Origin: JBMOLC01 sp049324215
GTDB lineage: Bacteria; Patescibacteriota; Microgenomatia; UBA8517
Assembly: GCA_049324215.1 (NCBI GenBank)
Contig: JBMOLC010000042.1
Location: 1-30,569 of the forward strand
Length of the DNA: 30,569 nucleotides
Direction of reading: 5' to 3'
Every line of letters begins with the position of its first letter. Positions within the stretch are counted from its first letter, which is position 1. A program made the translations under genes and the position numbers. Positions 1 through 7,734 of this stretch are shown one piece after another. Under the pieces are notes generated by a model. It made no database searches. It had not been told where the DNA came from and saw only the letters and a program-made list of their open reading frames with translations.

Positions 1-790
1 TTTCAATCGCCTTTGGCCAATCAAAATATTATATTGACAACCTAAGTGAGAACATCAAAAGAGCCCTTCACTACAAACTGAAAATGGGTATCTGGCCAAC
101 CAAGGCCCCGCCAGGTTACAAGAATAACAAAGAAACTCGAGAAATTGACATTGACCCTGGAAAATCAAAAATTATCAAAAAGGCTTTTGAGAAATTAGCT
201 TACGAGAATACTTCTTTTGTTGAGATTACGAGGTTTCTGCATAAATTTGGTATAAGTGGCTATACCGGCAAACCCATAAAAATTGAGCAGCTCAAGAGCG
301 TGATTCTTACCAATCCTTTTTACATTGGCATTATGAAGTATGGAGGAGAAGTGGTTGAAGGAAAACATAAAACATTCATAGACAAAAGTCTTTTTGATAA
401 AGTTCAGGAGAGAATCAAGAAAATCGAGAGACCAAGATACGATGGCCACCATTTTGCTTTTTCGGTCTGGCCAGATGTGGGGAGTGCGGTGCAGCGATCA
501 CAGCTGAAAAACACATTAAACATTACAAGAACGAAAATTCCCAAACCCTTGTCTACTACCGCTGCACCAAGAAGCTTGCGCCTTGCACTCAAAAATATAT
601 TGAAGAAACCAAGCTTGAGGAACAACTTAGAAAGGAAGTCTCAAGCCTTTCACTACCGGATTCTTGGTCTAAAGATTGGTTTTCTTGGCTTGAGAAGGAT
701 AAAGAAAAAGGTTTGGCTTGGCTCGAACCTTTTGGAAACTTCATAAACCTCGCCTTTCAGGCTCGGAAAATCGCGTCTTCCAAAAATGCG
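1..790 (+). pseudogene. Large serine recombinase, frameshifted, 5' end outside window
   Basis: The reading frame is open from position 3 and enters from the left edge, so the N-terminal resolvase catalytic domain is not visible. What remains is the recombinase domain (GIWPTKAPPGY, then NPFYIGIMKYGGEVVEGKH) and, after a shift of frame near 462-464, a zinc-ribbon segment (GLARCGECGAAIT ... YYRCTKK) and a helical tail rich in Lys and Glu that ends in WLEPFGNFINLAFQARK. The two frames join as FAFS-GLARCGECG, the usual junction of this family, so one base appears to be missing. After about 790 the frame stays open to 934, but the sequence no longer resembles a recombinase. Family members are integrases of mobile elements; this copy is probably inactive unless the shift is a consensus error. 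Confidence 0.8.
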
Positions 791-875
791 AAGGTGAGGC
801 CGTTAGGCCGAGCCGGAGCTAGCGCAATGAGTTTTCGCGAAACTGCGTTCGAGTTTGTTCGTATAACAGCACTAG

Positions 876-1643
876 GTGGAAATCCTTTTTTTAGGCACCT
901 CTTCCGGCTGGCCCTTACCAAGACTGGGTTGTAACTGTGAAATCTGTAGCTCCGATGACCCCAGAGATCGAAGAAGCCGTCCAGCTATCCTCGTAAATAA
1001 ACGACTTCTACTTGATGCCCCAATCGATATTTATTCTGAGCTAAAAAGAAATTCGGTTGCGGCAAGAGAACTAACCCACATCTTAATTACCCACGCTCAC
1101 GACGACCACGTCTTCGGCCTTTATGACCTCAGTCACATTTATAACTTAAAAGAAAAGATGATCTTAGTTGCAACAAGGGGGGTTAGCGAAGAGATGAGAA
1201 AGTTGGTAGGTGTTTCGCTCACGGCTTTCAGAATAAAAGAGGTGAAGGCTTTCGAGAAAATAGACCTGGGAAACGATTCTTACGCCTCTTTCATCCCTGT
1301 GGAGCACGGGGCGATAGAGACTTATGGAATAAAAATTAAGGCTCCAAAACCCATTTTTTATGCGCCTGAATTTAGACGAATTATTCCTTCCTCAAAAAAA
1401 GAAATTGGCGACATTGAAATTGCAATCATTGACGGGTCAAGTAAGACCGGATATGGACAGGCCAAGGGCCATGAAACCATCGAAGAAGGCATCAGACTGG
1501 GTAAAGAAATCCACGCCAAGAAGATTTTCTTTACCAACATCGGCCACAAGACGGATAGACACAGAGCTTTGGCCAATTTTGTCAAGGCCGAAGGAGGAGA
1601 TAAATTCAACATTGCCTTTGATGGGTCGGAAATTAAGGTGTAA
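876..1643 (+). CDS. MBL-fold metallo-hydrolase, PhnP-like
   Basis: A 255-residue metallo-beta-lactamase-fold hydrolase. The start is a GTG: it begins MEILFLGTSSGWPLPRLGC, the expected first strand and loop of the fold. The metal-binding motif THAHDDH lies at residues 72-78, and an acidic residue in IIDGSS (about 186) and a late His (NIGH, about 222) supply other ligands. An N-terminal CNCEIC cluster (residues 19-24) resembles the extra zinc site of PhnP-type phosphodiesterases, which act on cyclic phosphates; the actual substrate cannot be told from sequence. A TATAAC box at 862-867 lies only 8 bases before the GTG, so the mRNA may be leaderless. There is no phn gene nearby, so a role in phosphonate use is not supported. 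Confidence 0.85.
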   Translation: MEILFLGTSSGWPLPRLGCNCEICSSDDPRDRRSRPAILVNKRLLLDAPIDIYSELKRNSVAARELTHILITHAHDDHVFGLYDLSHIYNLKEKMILVATRGVSEEMRKLVGVSLTAFRIKEVKAFEKIDLGNDSYASFIPVEHGAIETYGIKIKAPKPIFYAPEFRRIIPSSKKEIGDIEIAIIDGSSKTGYGQAKGHETIEEGIRLGKEIHAKKIFFTNIGHKTDRHRALANFVKAEGGDKFNIAFDGSEIKV

Positions 1644-1652
1644 ACTTGAGTT

Positions 1653-1841
1653 ATGTACGAACCTGTCCACATCCACCGCAGTAGCCTAAATCGGGACTTA
1701 AATGTTTTCCTCCTTTTTATTCCCGCAATTATCTTTGTTCTCGTCATAGCCTTTCTTCTTACTTTCAAGTCAAAAGAGGAAATTGCAACCACGGCCGAGC
1801 CTTCCATACTTGGAGAAGAGACAGAAAAAATTTCTCCATGA
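1653..1841 (+). CDS. Small single-pass membrane protein, hypothetical
   Basis: A 62-residue protein starting 9 bases after the metallo-hydrolase stop, so probably in the same transcript. Residues about 17-38 form one hydrophobic helix (VFLLFIPAIIFVLVIAFLL). It is preceded by a short polar N-terminus with Arg and His and followed by a soluble tail with many Glu and Thr. I recognise no family. The ordinary amino acid pattern and the tight spacing favour a real gene, but it is short, so this remains moderate. An accessory or anchoring role is only a guess. Confidence 0.5.
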   Translation: MYEPVHIHRSSLNRDLNVFLLFIPAIIFVLVIAFLLTFKSKEEIATTAEPSILGEETEKISP

Positions 1842-1876
1842 AGCGGGTACTTCTTGTCGAACCCATAGACTTTGTC

Positions 1877-3193
1877 CTAGAAGTCAACGCTGGAGTCTCG
1901 GATAAAGCCGGATTCAGGGTGGGGGACAACGTTACCGGCCTCTAGGGTAAACTCTTCAAGTTCTTTAACGCCTCCAAAGGCAATTCTGTCGATGACCACC
2001 TTTTCGGTCCCGAGCATCCTTCCCGGTGTTACGACAAAGTCTCCCCAGCGCTCATTGACTGCGTCAATGGCCTTGACTAAGTTTTCCTTCCTGCCTTCAT
2101 TCTCGAACAAATCAAGCTGTAGGGAAGGCTCGCGGGTAAGATTAAATAGCGAAACCGCTATACCCCGGACCGGTTTACGGTAGGGGCAGAGATAAAGAAG
2201 CTTAAAAGCAACTTTGTAGATATCCCGGGAATCAAAAAGGACACTAGAAGTGGTTACTCCTTTGTGCCAGAAGCTGCCGTCTCTAAAGCCTATGGCCAGA
2301 TGCACCCCTTTGACTTTATACCCCGCATGTCTAAATCTCTTGCCGGTTTTTGCCACTAGTTTGGAAAGAATGGGGGAAAGTTCCTCGACTTTCACCAAAG
2401 GCTTAGGCAGGGCATAGGAATTGCCATAACTACGGCGGGCAAAGATAACGTCGTCGATCTCCCAACCTCTCAAGCGCAAATACCAGTAGTAGCCCGAAAT
2501 CGATTCAAAAGCTGCCTTGAGTTTCCAGTAGGGAGCCTTGTAAAAATCAAGGACGCTATAAATACCAAAAGAGTTTAGCCTGAGAGCGTTCCTAAACTTG
2601 ATACCGCAAAGGTCGGTCAAGGCCAGTGAGGAGTATATTTTCTTAAAATTGTCCTTGTTTATCTCGTCAAGGCCGTCGGGTTTATGGAGTGAAGCCGCGG
2701 TCTTGGCCAGGAAACGGTTGGGGGCAATGCCGACGGAGACCGTTATCCATTCCCCGACTTCTTTTTTTATCCTTTCTTTTATCTCTCTGGCCACATTAAA
2801 CATCCCTTTTTGATAAGCGGGGTAGCCTCCAAGGTCAAGAACAAATTCGTCGATGCTTTTGGGGTAAAATCTGTCCGTATAGTCGGACAAAATTTTCCTT
2901 AACTTGAGGTGGACGTTTCTATACTTCCAGGGGTCGGGAGCAAGAACGATAAGCTGCGGGCAGAGAAGTTTGCCCTCTTTGACCCGCATGCCCACCTTTA
3001 TTCCGAATTTTTTGGCCTCAACCGAGGGAGCCACGATACAACCCGACGGGGTGGTATAAGCAGCTACAACAATCGGCTTGCCTCTTAAAAAGGGATTGGC
3101 CTGCTGTTCGATGGTGGCAAAGCAGGAATTGAGGTCCAGATGCATCAGAGTTGAGGCTTTGGGATTAAAACCCAGTTCAGTCGGGTAAACCAT
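1877..3193 (-). CDS. dinB: Y-family DNA polymerase (DinB/Pol IV-like)
   Basis: A 438-residue translesion polymerase. The palm motif HLDLNSCFATIE gives the first catalytic Asp (D20); SIDEFVLDL gives D115 and E116. The steric-gate position is F25, but the block reads LDLNSCFA rather than the common DMDxFFA, so the second Asp is Asn and the first of the two aromatic residues is Cys. The SVGIAPNRFLAKTAASLHKPDG block is the usual thumb-side signature, and the little-finger domain follows. QLDLF near residue 372 is a typical sliding-clamp binding peptide, followed by a further 65-residue tail. The start overlaps the end of the small upstream gene by 17 bases, which suggests coupled translation. It should copy past damaged bases at stalled forks. 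No LexA box was identified. Confidence 0.9.
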   Translation of the reverse strand: MVYPTELGFNPKASTLMHLDLNSCFATIEQQANPFLRGKPIVVAAYTTPSGCIVAPSVEAKKFGIKVGMRVKEGKLLCPQLIVLAPDPWKYRNVHLKLRKILSDYTDRFYPKSIDEFVLDLGGYPAYQKGMFNVAREIKERIKKEVGEWITVSVGIAPNRFLAKTAASLHKPDGLDEINKDNFKKIYSSLALTDLCGIKFRNALRLNSFGIYSVLDFYKAPYWKLKAAFESISGYYWYLRLRGWEIDDVIFARRSYGNSYALPKPLVKVEELSPILSKLVAKTGKRFRHAGYKVKGVHLAIGFRDGSFWHKGVTTSSVLFDSRDIYKVAFKLLYLCPYRKPVRGIAVSLFNLTREPSLQLDLFENEGRKENLVKAIDAVNERWGDFVVTPGRMLGTEKVVIDRIAFGGVKELEEFTLEAGNVVPHPESGFIRDSSVDF

Positions 3194-3437
3194 CGGCTAT
3201 TTCCTCCAGTCTCCAGGCAAGGGTATCGGTATTTAAGACCAGTCTTAAAAAGAGAGTCGGGGTAGCTACCGAAAAGGCATGGTAAAGGGTCCTGCCGGTC
3301 CGGTAGGTGTGGTGCAGGCCGACTTTATTTATTTTGTGCGTTTTGCCTTCCCAAAGCACATAAGAGGGTACGGTCTTCCTGATCTTGTGGTCATAAACAA
3401 CACCGACCGTAATTGGAGCTGAAATCTTCTCAATCAT
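3177..3437 (-). CDS. Hypothetical protein coupled to dinB
   Basis: An 86-residue protein upstream of dinB on the same strand, overlapping its start by 17 bases. The sequence MIEKISAPITVGVVYDHKIRKTVPSY begins a fold that seems rich in beta strands, with no membrane segment and no Cys pairs. I do not recognise a named family. The overlap points to translational coupling with the polymerase, and a role as a small partner or regulator of translesion synthesis is an inference from position only. A TATACC box lies at 3450-3455 on the complementary strand, 12 bases before the ATG, so this gene is probably the first of a two-gene transcript. Confidence 0.65.
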   Translation of the reverse strand: MIEKISAPITVGVVYDHKIRKTVPSYVLWEGKTHKINKVGLHHTYRTGRTLYHAFSVATPTLFLRLVLNTDTLAWRLEEIADGLPD

Positions 3438-3501
3438 AATTCCGATTTAGGTATAAACCGAATAAAACCCGAAGTCAAGAGGATGTTGTAAAATAATATT
3501 T

Positions 3502-4509
3502 ATGCGCAGGCTTTTAGTTTATATTCTCATCGGTCTTGTGGCAGGAATCTTAGGTTGGTCCCTTAATTCCTTCTATAATTCACAAAAATCTCCCGAAAGC
3601 CCGATAGCCCAGATAAAACCAAGACCACTCGATAAATATACAATCGAAAATCTCGCCAAAGTAGATATCAAACCCGCAAAGATTGAGATCGGAGAATCTT
3701 TAAAAGAAGAAGAGGATTTTACCTCGTGTCTTTTTAACTTCTCTCTCGACCCCTCATTAGCAAATAAAGAAAAGAAGAAAGTAACCGGACTTATCAATCT
3801 GCCTGACGGTAGCGGTCCCTTCCCCATAATTGTAATGTTCAGGGGGTATGTCGATCAGGAAATCTATAAAACAGGGGACGGGACAAGAAGGGCAGGGGAA
3901 TATTTTGCCCAAAACGGGTTTATCAGTCTCGCCCCCGATTTTTTGGGGTATGGAGGGAGCGATAAAGAAGCTGAAAACATTTTTGAGGCCCGATTCCAGA
4001 CCTATGTCACCGCCTTAACCCTTCTTGAGTCTCTGGGTACAATTTCCGAATGGGACAGGCAGAATATCTTTCTCTGGGGACACTCAAATGGGGGACAGAT
4101 TGCCCTCACCATCTTGGAAATTACCGGCAAGCCGATTCCAACTAGCCTCTGGGCTCCGGTCTCCAAACCTTTTCCTTATTCGGTTCTTTACTATACCGAC
4201 GAATCGCTAGACAGGGGAAAACTCATTAGACGCGAACTGGCTAAGTTTGAGGAAGTGTACAATCCCGACCACTACGCAATCGACCTTTACTTGGGCAGAA
4301 TCAAAGCTCCTTTACAAATCCACCAGGGAACTAGTGACGATGCGGTTCCGAAAGACTGGTCGGACGAACTTGTTAAAAAACTTGAGGAACTTGAAATAAA
4401 ACCCGACTACTTCGTCTATCCCGGGGCGGACCACAATCTTAACCCTCTCTGGGAGAGGGTTGTGGCCAGAGACCTTGCCTTCTTCAAAAAATATTTGACA
4501 ACCGAGTAG
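3502..4509 (+). CDS. Membrane-anchored alpha/beta hydrolase (S9-peptidase/dienelactone hydrolase-like)
   Basis: A 335-residue protein. Residues 4-25 form a hydrophobic N-terminal segment after MRR, most likely an uncleaved anchor placing the enzyme outside the membrane. The hydrolase core follows from about residue 95: an oxyanion-type stretch VMFRGY, the nucleophile elbow GHSNGG with S195, a likely acid in TSDD (about 280) and His in GADHNL (H311). This order and spacing match prolyl-oligopeptidase-like and dienelactone-hydrolase-like esterases or peptidases. The substrate is unknown. A TAAAAT box at 3489-3494 sits 7 bases before the ATG, so a leaderless mRNA is likely. It is transcribed away from the dinB pair. 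Confidence 0.88.
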   Translation: MRRLLVYILIGLVAGILGWSLNSFYNSQKSPESPIAQIKPRPLDKYTIENLAKVDIKPAKIEIGESLKEEEDFTSCLFNFSLDPSLANKEKKKVTGLINLPDGSGPFPIIVMFRGYVDQEIYKTGDGTRRAGEYFAQNGFISLAPDFLGYGGSDKEAENIFEARFQTYVTALTLLESLGTISEWDRQNIFLWGHSNGGQIALTILEITGKPIPTSLWAPVSKPFPYSVLYYTDESLDRGKLIRRELAKFEEVYNPDHYAIDLYLGRIKAPLQIHQGTSDDAVPKDWSDELVKKLEELEIKPDYFVYPGADHNLNPLWERVVARDLAFFKKYLTTE

Positions 4510-4530
4510 AAAATAGGCCATTATGGACTA

Positions 4531-4869
4531 ATGAGACTTTTTGTTAGGCTGGCCATCAATGTCTTTGCTCTTTTTATCGTTGAATACTTAGTCCCCGGCT
4601 TTATTCTTTCTGACCTGTGGGCGGCAATTGTGGCAGCGGTGGTAATTGGAGTCGTCAATACGTTCATTCGACCAATCCTGCAGCTAATTGCTCTGCCCAT
4701 TTCGGTCTTAACCTTCGGAATTGCCGCCTTCCTCATTAACGTCGGTCTTCTTTGGTTAACGTCCAAATTTGTACCGGGTTTCGAGATAGTCAGCTTTACC
4801 ACGGCGATTATTGCTTCGATTGTCCTTTCCCTTGTTTCCTGGTTTTTGCATAAATTAGCCTCTGAGTAA
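4531..4869 (+). CDS. Four-helix membrane protein, PF04020 (phage holin family 4 superfamily)
   Basis: A 112-residue integral membrane protein with four predicted helices, at about 5-25, 30-50, 55-78 and 88-108. The stretch VIGVVNTFIRPILQLIALPISVLTFG is the characteristic central block of the PF04020 family, which is widespread in bacteria and named from mycobacteriophage holins. Chromosomal copies such as this one have no proven lysis role. It starts 21 bases after the hydrolase stop and ends 5 bases before the next gene, so the three genes 3502-5606 are likely one operon. Confidence 0.85.
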   Translation: MRLFVRLAINVFALFIVEYLVPGFILSDLWAAIVAAVVIGVVNTFIRPILQLIALPISVLTFGIAAFLINVGLLWLTSKFVPGFEIVSFTTAIIASIVLSLVSWFLHKLASE

Positions 4870-4874
4870 AAGGG

Positions 4875-5606
4875 GTGAAAAAATTCTTTAATTACTTCTT
4901 AAGCGCTTTTGCCGTCATCTTTGCAATTCCTTCTTTTCTCATCCTAGTTAGCTGGAATGCAATACCGGGTGATGCCCTCTACGCGCTAAAAACCGGACTT
5001 GAAGATATTGCTTTGGCAATAACCATCAAAACTCCTCTGGCTTCAGCCTTCTCCCTAAATTTCACCCAAAGGAGATTCTCGGAAGCAAATAAGCTTCTGG
5101 CCAAAAAGGGATCAACCTTGGGATATACGCTTCTGGTTAGTCAGGCCAAAGAAACAAAAGAGATTGTTGTCGACCAAAAAGACGTCAAAAATGCCCAAGA
5201 ACTCGTTAAAAAAATAGAAGAATACCAGACAAGAATTGAAGAAAAGAAGCTCGCCTTGGCTTCCGCGCCTTCCCCCGAAGAGCCTGCTTGTATCCAGGTC
5301 GTAACTCCCGCCAAAAATCCAACGACCCAGGAGTGTAAAAATTTCCCGACACCCTGTGACATACCTGATGGTTGGATTAGGGTTGACTCCTGCGAGGCGA
5401 AAGAGTCTGTCAAAACGCCAATTCCTACCCCGACTGCGGCTGCCAGCGCTAGTGAGGTAATCGCGGACCTTGATGAAGTTAACGAAGAGTTAGAAGAGAT
5501 CAAAGAAGAAATAAAAAGAGAGCTCCCTCCCCAAGCTTCCGAAAGAGCAGAGGAAGCTCGGGAGGAGCACCAAGATAGAGAAAGGAACAAAAAGAAAGAA
5601 GATTAA
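4875..5606 (+). CDS. DUF5667-domain exported or anchored protein
   Basis: A 243-residue protein starting with GTG. Residues 1-25 are a hydrophobic segment (MKKFFNYFLSAFAVIFAIP) acting as signal or anchor. It is followed by IPGDALYALKTGLEDIALA ... RRFSEANKLL, which matches the DUF5667 pattern (PGDxLYxLK, then a helix with RRxxEA) common in actinobacterial and Patescibacterial secreted proteins. The middle holds five Cys between about residues 137 and 174, which may form disulfides outside the cell. The C-terminus (from about 195) is a strongly charged Glu/Lys coiled-coil-like tail. The function is unknown. Its stop overlaps by 4 bases that of the convergent RRM gene. Confidence 0.75.
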   Translation: MKKFFNYFLSAFAVIFAIPSFLILVSWNAIPGDALYALKTGLEDIALAITIKTPLASAFSLNFTQRRFSEANKLLAKKGSTLGYTLLVSQAKETKEIVVDQKDVKNAQELVKKIEEYQTRIEEKKLALASAPSPEEPACIQVVTPAKNPTTQECKNFPTPCDIPDGWIRVDSCEAKESVKTPIPTPTAAASASEVIADLDEVNEELEEIKEEIKRELPPQASERAEEAREEHQDRERNKKKED

Positions 5607-5860
5607 CGAGGAACTAGGGGTCTAGCCTCATTGACATTAATCTTGCGTCCTTTGATTTCAGCTCCGTTTAACTTCTCAATGGCAGCTTTAGCTTCATCTT
5701 CAGAACCCATCTCCACAAAGCCGAAGCCGCGTGAACGACCCGACATTTTATCGCTAATAACTACGGCGTCAACTACATTGCCTGCCTGAGAAAAAGCCTC
5801 TCTTAAATCATCTCCGGTAACCGAATACTCAAGATTGCCTACGAATAATTTGGTAGCCAT
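5603..5860 (-). CDS. RRM-type RNA-binding protein
   Basis: An 85-residue protein made of a single RNA recognition motif. The two signature blocks are present: RNP2 as LFVGNL at residues 5-10 and RNP1 as RGFGFVEM at about residues 44-51. It resembles the short glycine-poor Rbp proteins of cyanobacteria and other bacteria, which bind single-stranded RNA, often under cold or stress. A strong ribosome binding site AAGGAGGT ends 6 bases before the ATG, and a good promoter lies just upstream. It is transcribed alone, convergent with the DUF5667 gene. Confidence 0.92.
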   Translation of the reverse strand: MATKLFVGNLEYSVTGDDLREAFSQAGNVVDAVVISDKMSGRSRGFGFVEMGSEDEAKAAIEKLNGAEIKGRKINVNEARPLVPR

Positions 5861-5889
5861 TTGTTTACCTCCTTTCTAATCTAGCTTTA

Positions 5890-5918
5890 AGTATATAGTA
5901 ATATTTGCCTACTAGCAA
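5890..5918 (-). promoter_or_regulatory. Sigma70-type promoter of the RRM gene
   Basis: On the minus strand TTGCTA (5913-5918) is followed after 17 bases by TATACT (5890-5895). The expected start of transcription is about 5882-5884, giving a leader of about 22 bases that contains the AAGGAGGT ribosome binding site. The promoter overlaps a plus-strand promoter pointing the other way. Confidence 0.7.
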
Positions 5919-5933
5919 CCAAGGCTCTAAAAT
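5905..5933 (+). promoter_or_regulatory. Promoter of the small gene and tig, likely leaderless
   Basis: TTGCCT (5905-5910), a 17-base spacer and TAAAAT (5928-5933). Transcription should begin at about 5940, which is the A of the ATG of the 49-residue gene. No ribosome binding site precedes that ATG, in keeping with a leaderless mRNA. It overlaps the divergent RRM promoter. Confidence 0.55.
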
Positions 5934-5939
5934 TAGATT

Positions 5940-6089
5940 ATGAAAGGTTTCATCAAGAAGAAAGCAGGGAGAGAGTTGGGCTTTAGAACACCCGATTTCT
6001 TTAAAGGGAGTAAGTTTAGCCCCAAAGGCTACCGGGCCAAATTCAATCCCTCCCAGTTTAGAACCCAGCACAAAGGGGGAGGAGCGTGA
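5940..6089 (+). CDS. Small basic protein upstream of trigger factor
   Basis: A 49-residue open frame, MKGFIKKKAGRELGFRTPDF ... RTQHKGGGA, with many Lys, Arg, Gly and Phe, no acidic run and no membrane segment. It ends 1 base before the tig ATG and its last codons contain the strong ribosome binding site of tig (GGGGGAGGAG), so the two should be translated as a pair. The promoter -10 box lies 6 bases before its ATG. The composition suggests an RNA- or ribosome-binding peptide, but that is inference. I do not recognise a named family. The evidence for a real gene is the promoter position, the coupling to tig and the sustained basic character. Confidence 0.55.
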   Translation: MKGFIKKKAGRELGFRTPDFFKGSKFSPKGYRAKFNPSQFRTQHKGGGA

Positions 6090-6090
6090 T

Positions 6091-6966
6091 ATGGAGAAAA
6101 AGATATCCTCTACCTTGGCTCGGACCGAGGACGGCACCGTTCAAATCACCTTTACCATCCCTTTTGCGACAATCAATAAGGCCCAAGAGGAATCCCTGAA
6201 GGAATACGCAGCCACAATCGAAGTCCCGGGTTTTAGAAAAGGCAAAGCCCCTTTGGAGGAAGTCAAAAAAAGGGTTCCTGCCGCCTCCTTAATCGAACAC
6301 AGCCTCAGACACATTCTTCCCAAGGCATTGGCTGACGCCATTAATGAAAATAAGATTCGTCCGGCAATCTATCCAAAATTTGAACTCATCAAAACTGCCG
6401 CAGGTGAACCTTGGGAGGTACGTGCGGTTACCTGCGAACTTCCAGCAGTGAATCTGGGAGATTATAAAAAGGCAATAACCGGGATAGCTCGGGCCAAGGA
6501 TATCTGGACTCCGGGCAAAGGCTCTCCCCAAGAAAAAAAGGAGCCGACTAAAGAGGAAAAGGAACAGGAAATCATAAGAACCCTACTTGCGACCATCAAA
6601 GTCGAAGTACCAAGGCTTCTCATTAACGAGGAGGTCAACGCCAGACTCTCAAATCTCCTCGAGAGGATAGAGAAGCTGGGTCTAACTTTAGATGGTTACC
6701 TTGCTTCTCTCGGTAAAACTCCCGAAAGTTTGCGGGCTGAGTACGAAATCCAAGCCAAAAATACGCTATCTCTTGAGCTTATTCTCTCAACCATCGCCCA
6801 GGAGGAAAAAATTGGGGTTAAAGAGGAAGAAATCGACGCGGCCATCAAGGCGGCGAGTACAGATCCTAAGGTAGCTGAAAGACTCAATACTCCTGAGCAA
6901 AGAAGAGTCATCCGCTCGGTTCTGGCAAGACGCGCGGCGCTTGACTCTTTAACCCTCCTTCTGTAA
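6091..6966 (+). CDS. tig: Trigger factor, short form without PPIase domain
   Basis: A 291-residue ribosome-associated chaperone that meets nascent chains at the exit tunnel. The N-terminal domain (about 1-140) carries the ribosome-binding signature as PGFRKGKAPLEEVKKR (residues about 46-61). After LPAVNLGDYKKA the sequence goes through a charged linker (about 155-165) straight to the C-terminal chaperone domain, VEVPRLLINEEVNARL. The FKBP-like prolyl isomerase domain usually found in between is absent, which explains the length of 291 against about 430 in Escherichia coli. The start follows a strong GGGGGAGGAG site by about 6 bases. It is probably co-transcribed with the small basic gene before it and the DUF5660-like gene after it. 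Confidence 0.9.
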   Translation: MEKKISSTLARTEDGTVQITFTIPFATINKAQEESLKEYAATIEVPGFRKGKAPLEEVKKRVPAASLIEHSLRHILPKALADAINENKIRPAIYPKFELIKTAAGEPWEVRAVTCELPAVNLGDYKKAITGIARAKDIWTPGKGSPQEKKEPTKEEKEQEIIRTLLATIKVEVPRLLINEEVNARLSNLLERIEKLGLTLDGYLASLGKTPESLRAEYEIQAKNTLSLELILSTIAQEEKIGVKEEEIDAAIKAASTDPKVAERLNTPEQRRVIRSVLARRAALDSLTLLL

Positions 6967-6981
6967 ACTTGGCACTTAAGA

Positions 6982-7614
6982 ATGGACAAAGTCCAGAAAC
7001 AAAAAGCCCAGAAACTGACCCGCCAGCAAAACGTCCTCGAATCCTTGAAAGACGTCGGCGCAGCCACGACCAAGATCTTAAAAAGCGACCTTCTTACCGA
7101 AACCTCCCAAGACCTGATGCGGGAACTTCTGGGTACAAGAATCGAGAAAAAATACACCGGCGAGCTTGCAGCCGGAGAAGCAGTCGAGATAAGCGAGGTT
7201 TTTTCGGGAAAGAGGCAAGAGACCGAGAAATTGAGAGCCCAACTCGCCCTTGAGAGGAGACTCAAAGAAGAAGAAAAAAGAAGAATTGAAGAAAAGGGCA
7301 ACGAACTAAAACTTCAGCTTCAGGCCCTGATGAGCGAAGTCTACCAGCTTGCTAAAACAACCCAGGGCTTGGGTGAGCAGGTTGAGGTGGCCACGATGCA
7401 GGCTCCGGCAAATCCCGGTGTCTACCACGTAATTTTCTTTGAGAAACTGCTGGAATTTGTCAGGTCCTTTAGGAAAAAGATCGAAGACGCCGTCATTTGG
7501 CTCCAAGCAAGTAACCGTCGAGCCGAGAAGAAAAACTTCTGGTCAATTTACAAAAAGCACGGCAGCAAATTTTTGCTTTCACCCGACCACTATTTGCAGC
7601 GCTCGGCGGGATAA
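6982..7614 (+). CDS. DUF5660-like coiled-coil protein
   Basis: A 210-residue soluble protein. Residues about 65-125 form a long charged helix (many Glu, Lys, Arg) likely to be a coiled coil. The C-terminal part, NPGVYHVIFFEKLLEFVRSFRKKIEDA and then KKNFWSIYKKHGSKFLLSPDHYL, is the part I associate from memory with DUF5660, a family found mainly in Microgenomates. It has no known function. It begins 15 bases after the tig stop with no separate promoter seen, so it is probably in the tig transcript. The family assignment is from memory and is moderate. Confidence 0.65.
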   Translation: MDKVQKQKAQKLTRQQNVLESLKDVGAATTKILKSDLLTETSQDLMRELLGTRIEKKYTGELAAGEAVEISEVFSGKRQETEKLRAQLALERRLKEEEKRRIEEKGNELKLQLQALMSEVYQLAKTTQGLGEQVEVATMQAPANPGVYHVIFFEKLLEFVRSFRKKIEDAVIWLQASNRRAEKKNFWSIYKKHGSKFLLSPDHYLQRSAG

Positions 7615-7639
7615 TCTTCCAATTTCTTCGCCAAAATAG

Positions 7640-7645
7640 TATAAT
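7640..7645 (+). promoter_or_regulatory. -10 box of tRNA-Val
   Basis: A perfect TATAAT lies 10 bases before the first base of the tRNA. No convincing -35 box was found at the usual distance. Confidence 0.55.
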
Positions 7646-7655
7646 TTTAGAACTC

Positions 7656-7732
7656 GGACGGTTAGCTCAGTTGGCTAGAGCGTTCGCTTGACGTGCGAAA
7701 GGTCGGGGGTTCAAGTCCCTCACCGTCCACCA
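7656..7732 (+). tRNA. tRNA-Val(GAC)
   Basis: The full cloverleaf can be drawn: acceptor GGACGGT/ACCGTCC, D arm GCTC...GAGC, anticodon stem TTCGC/GCGAA with loop TTGACGT (anticodon GAC at the centre), T arm CGGGG...TTCAAGT...CCCTC-type, discriminator A at 7729 and an encoded CCA at 7730-7732. It reads GUC/GUU valine codons. Its 3' end is the left border of the accessory island and its antisense is read by the adjacent recombinase remnant. Confidence 0.95.
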
Positions 7733-7734
7733 TA

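Noticed and set aside
1358..1807. 149-residue minus-strand frame
   Set aside because: Antisense of the metallo-hydrolase and the small membrane gene, with no recognisable domain.
5141..5590. 149-residue minus-strand frame opposite the DUF5667 gene
   Set aside because: Low-complexity Ser/Ala sequence that is the antisense of the Glu/Lys-rich tail.
6696..7301. 201-residue minus-strand frame opposite tig and the DUF5660-like gene
   Set aside because: Ser-rich antisense of two well-supported genes; no start signal and no family resemblance.
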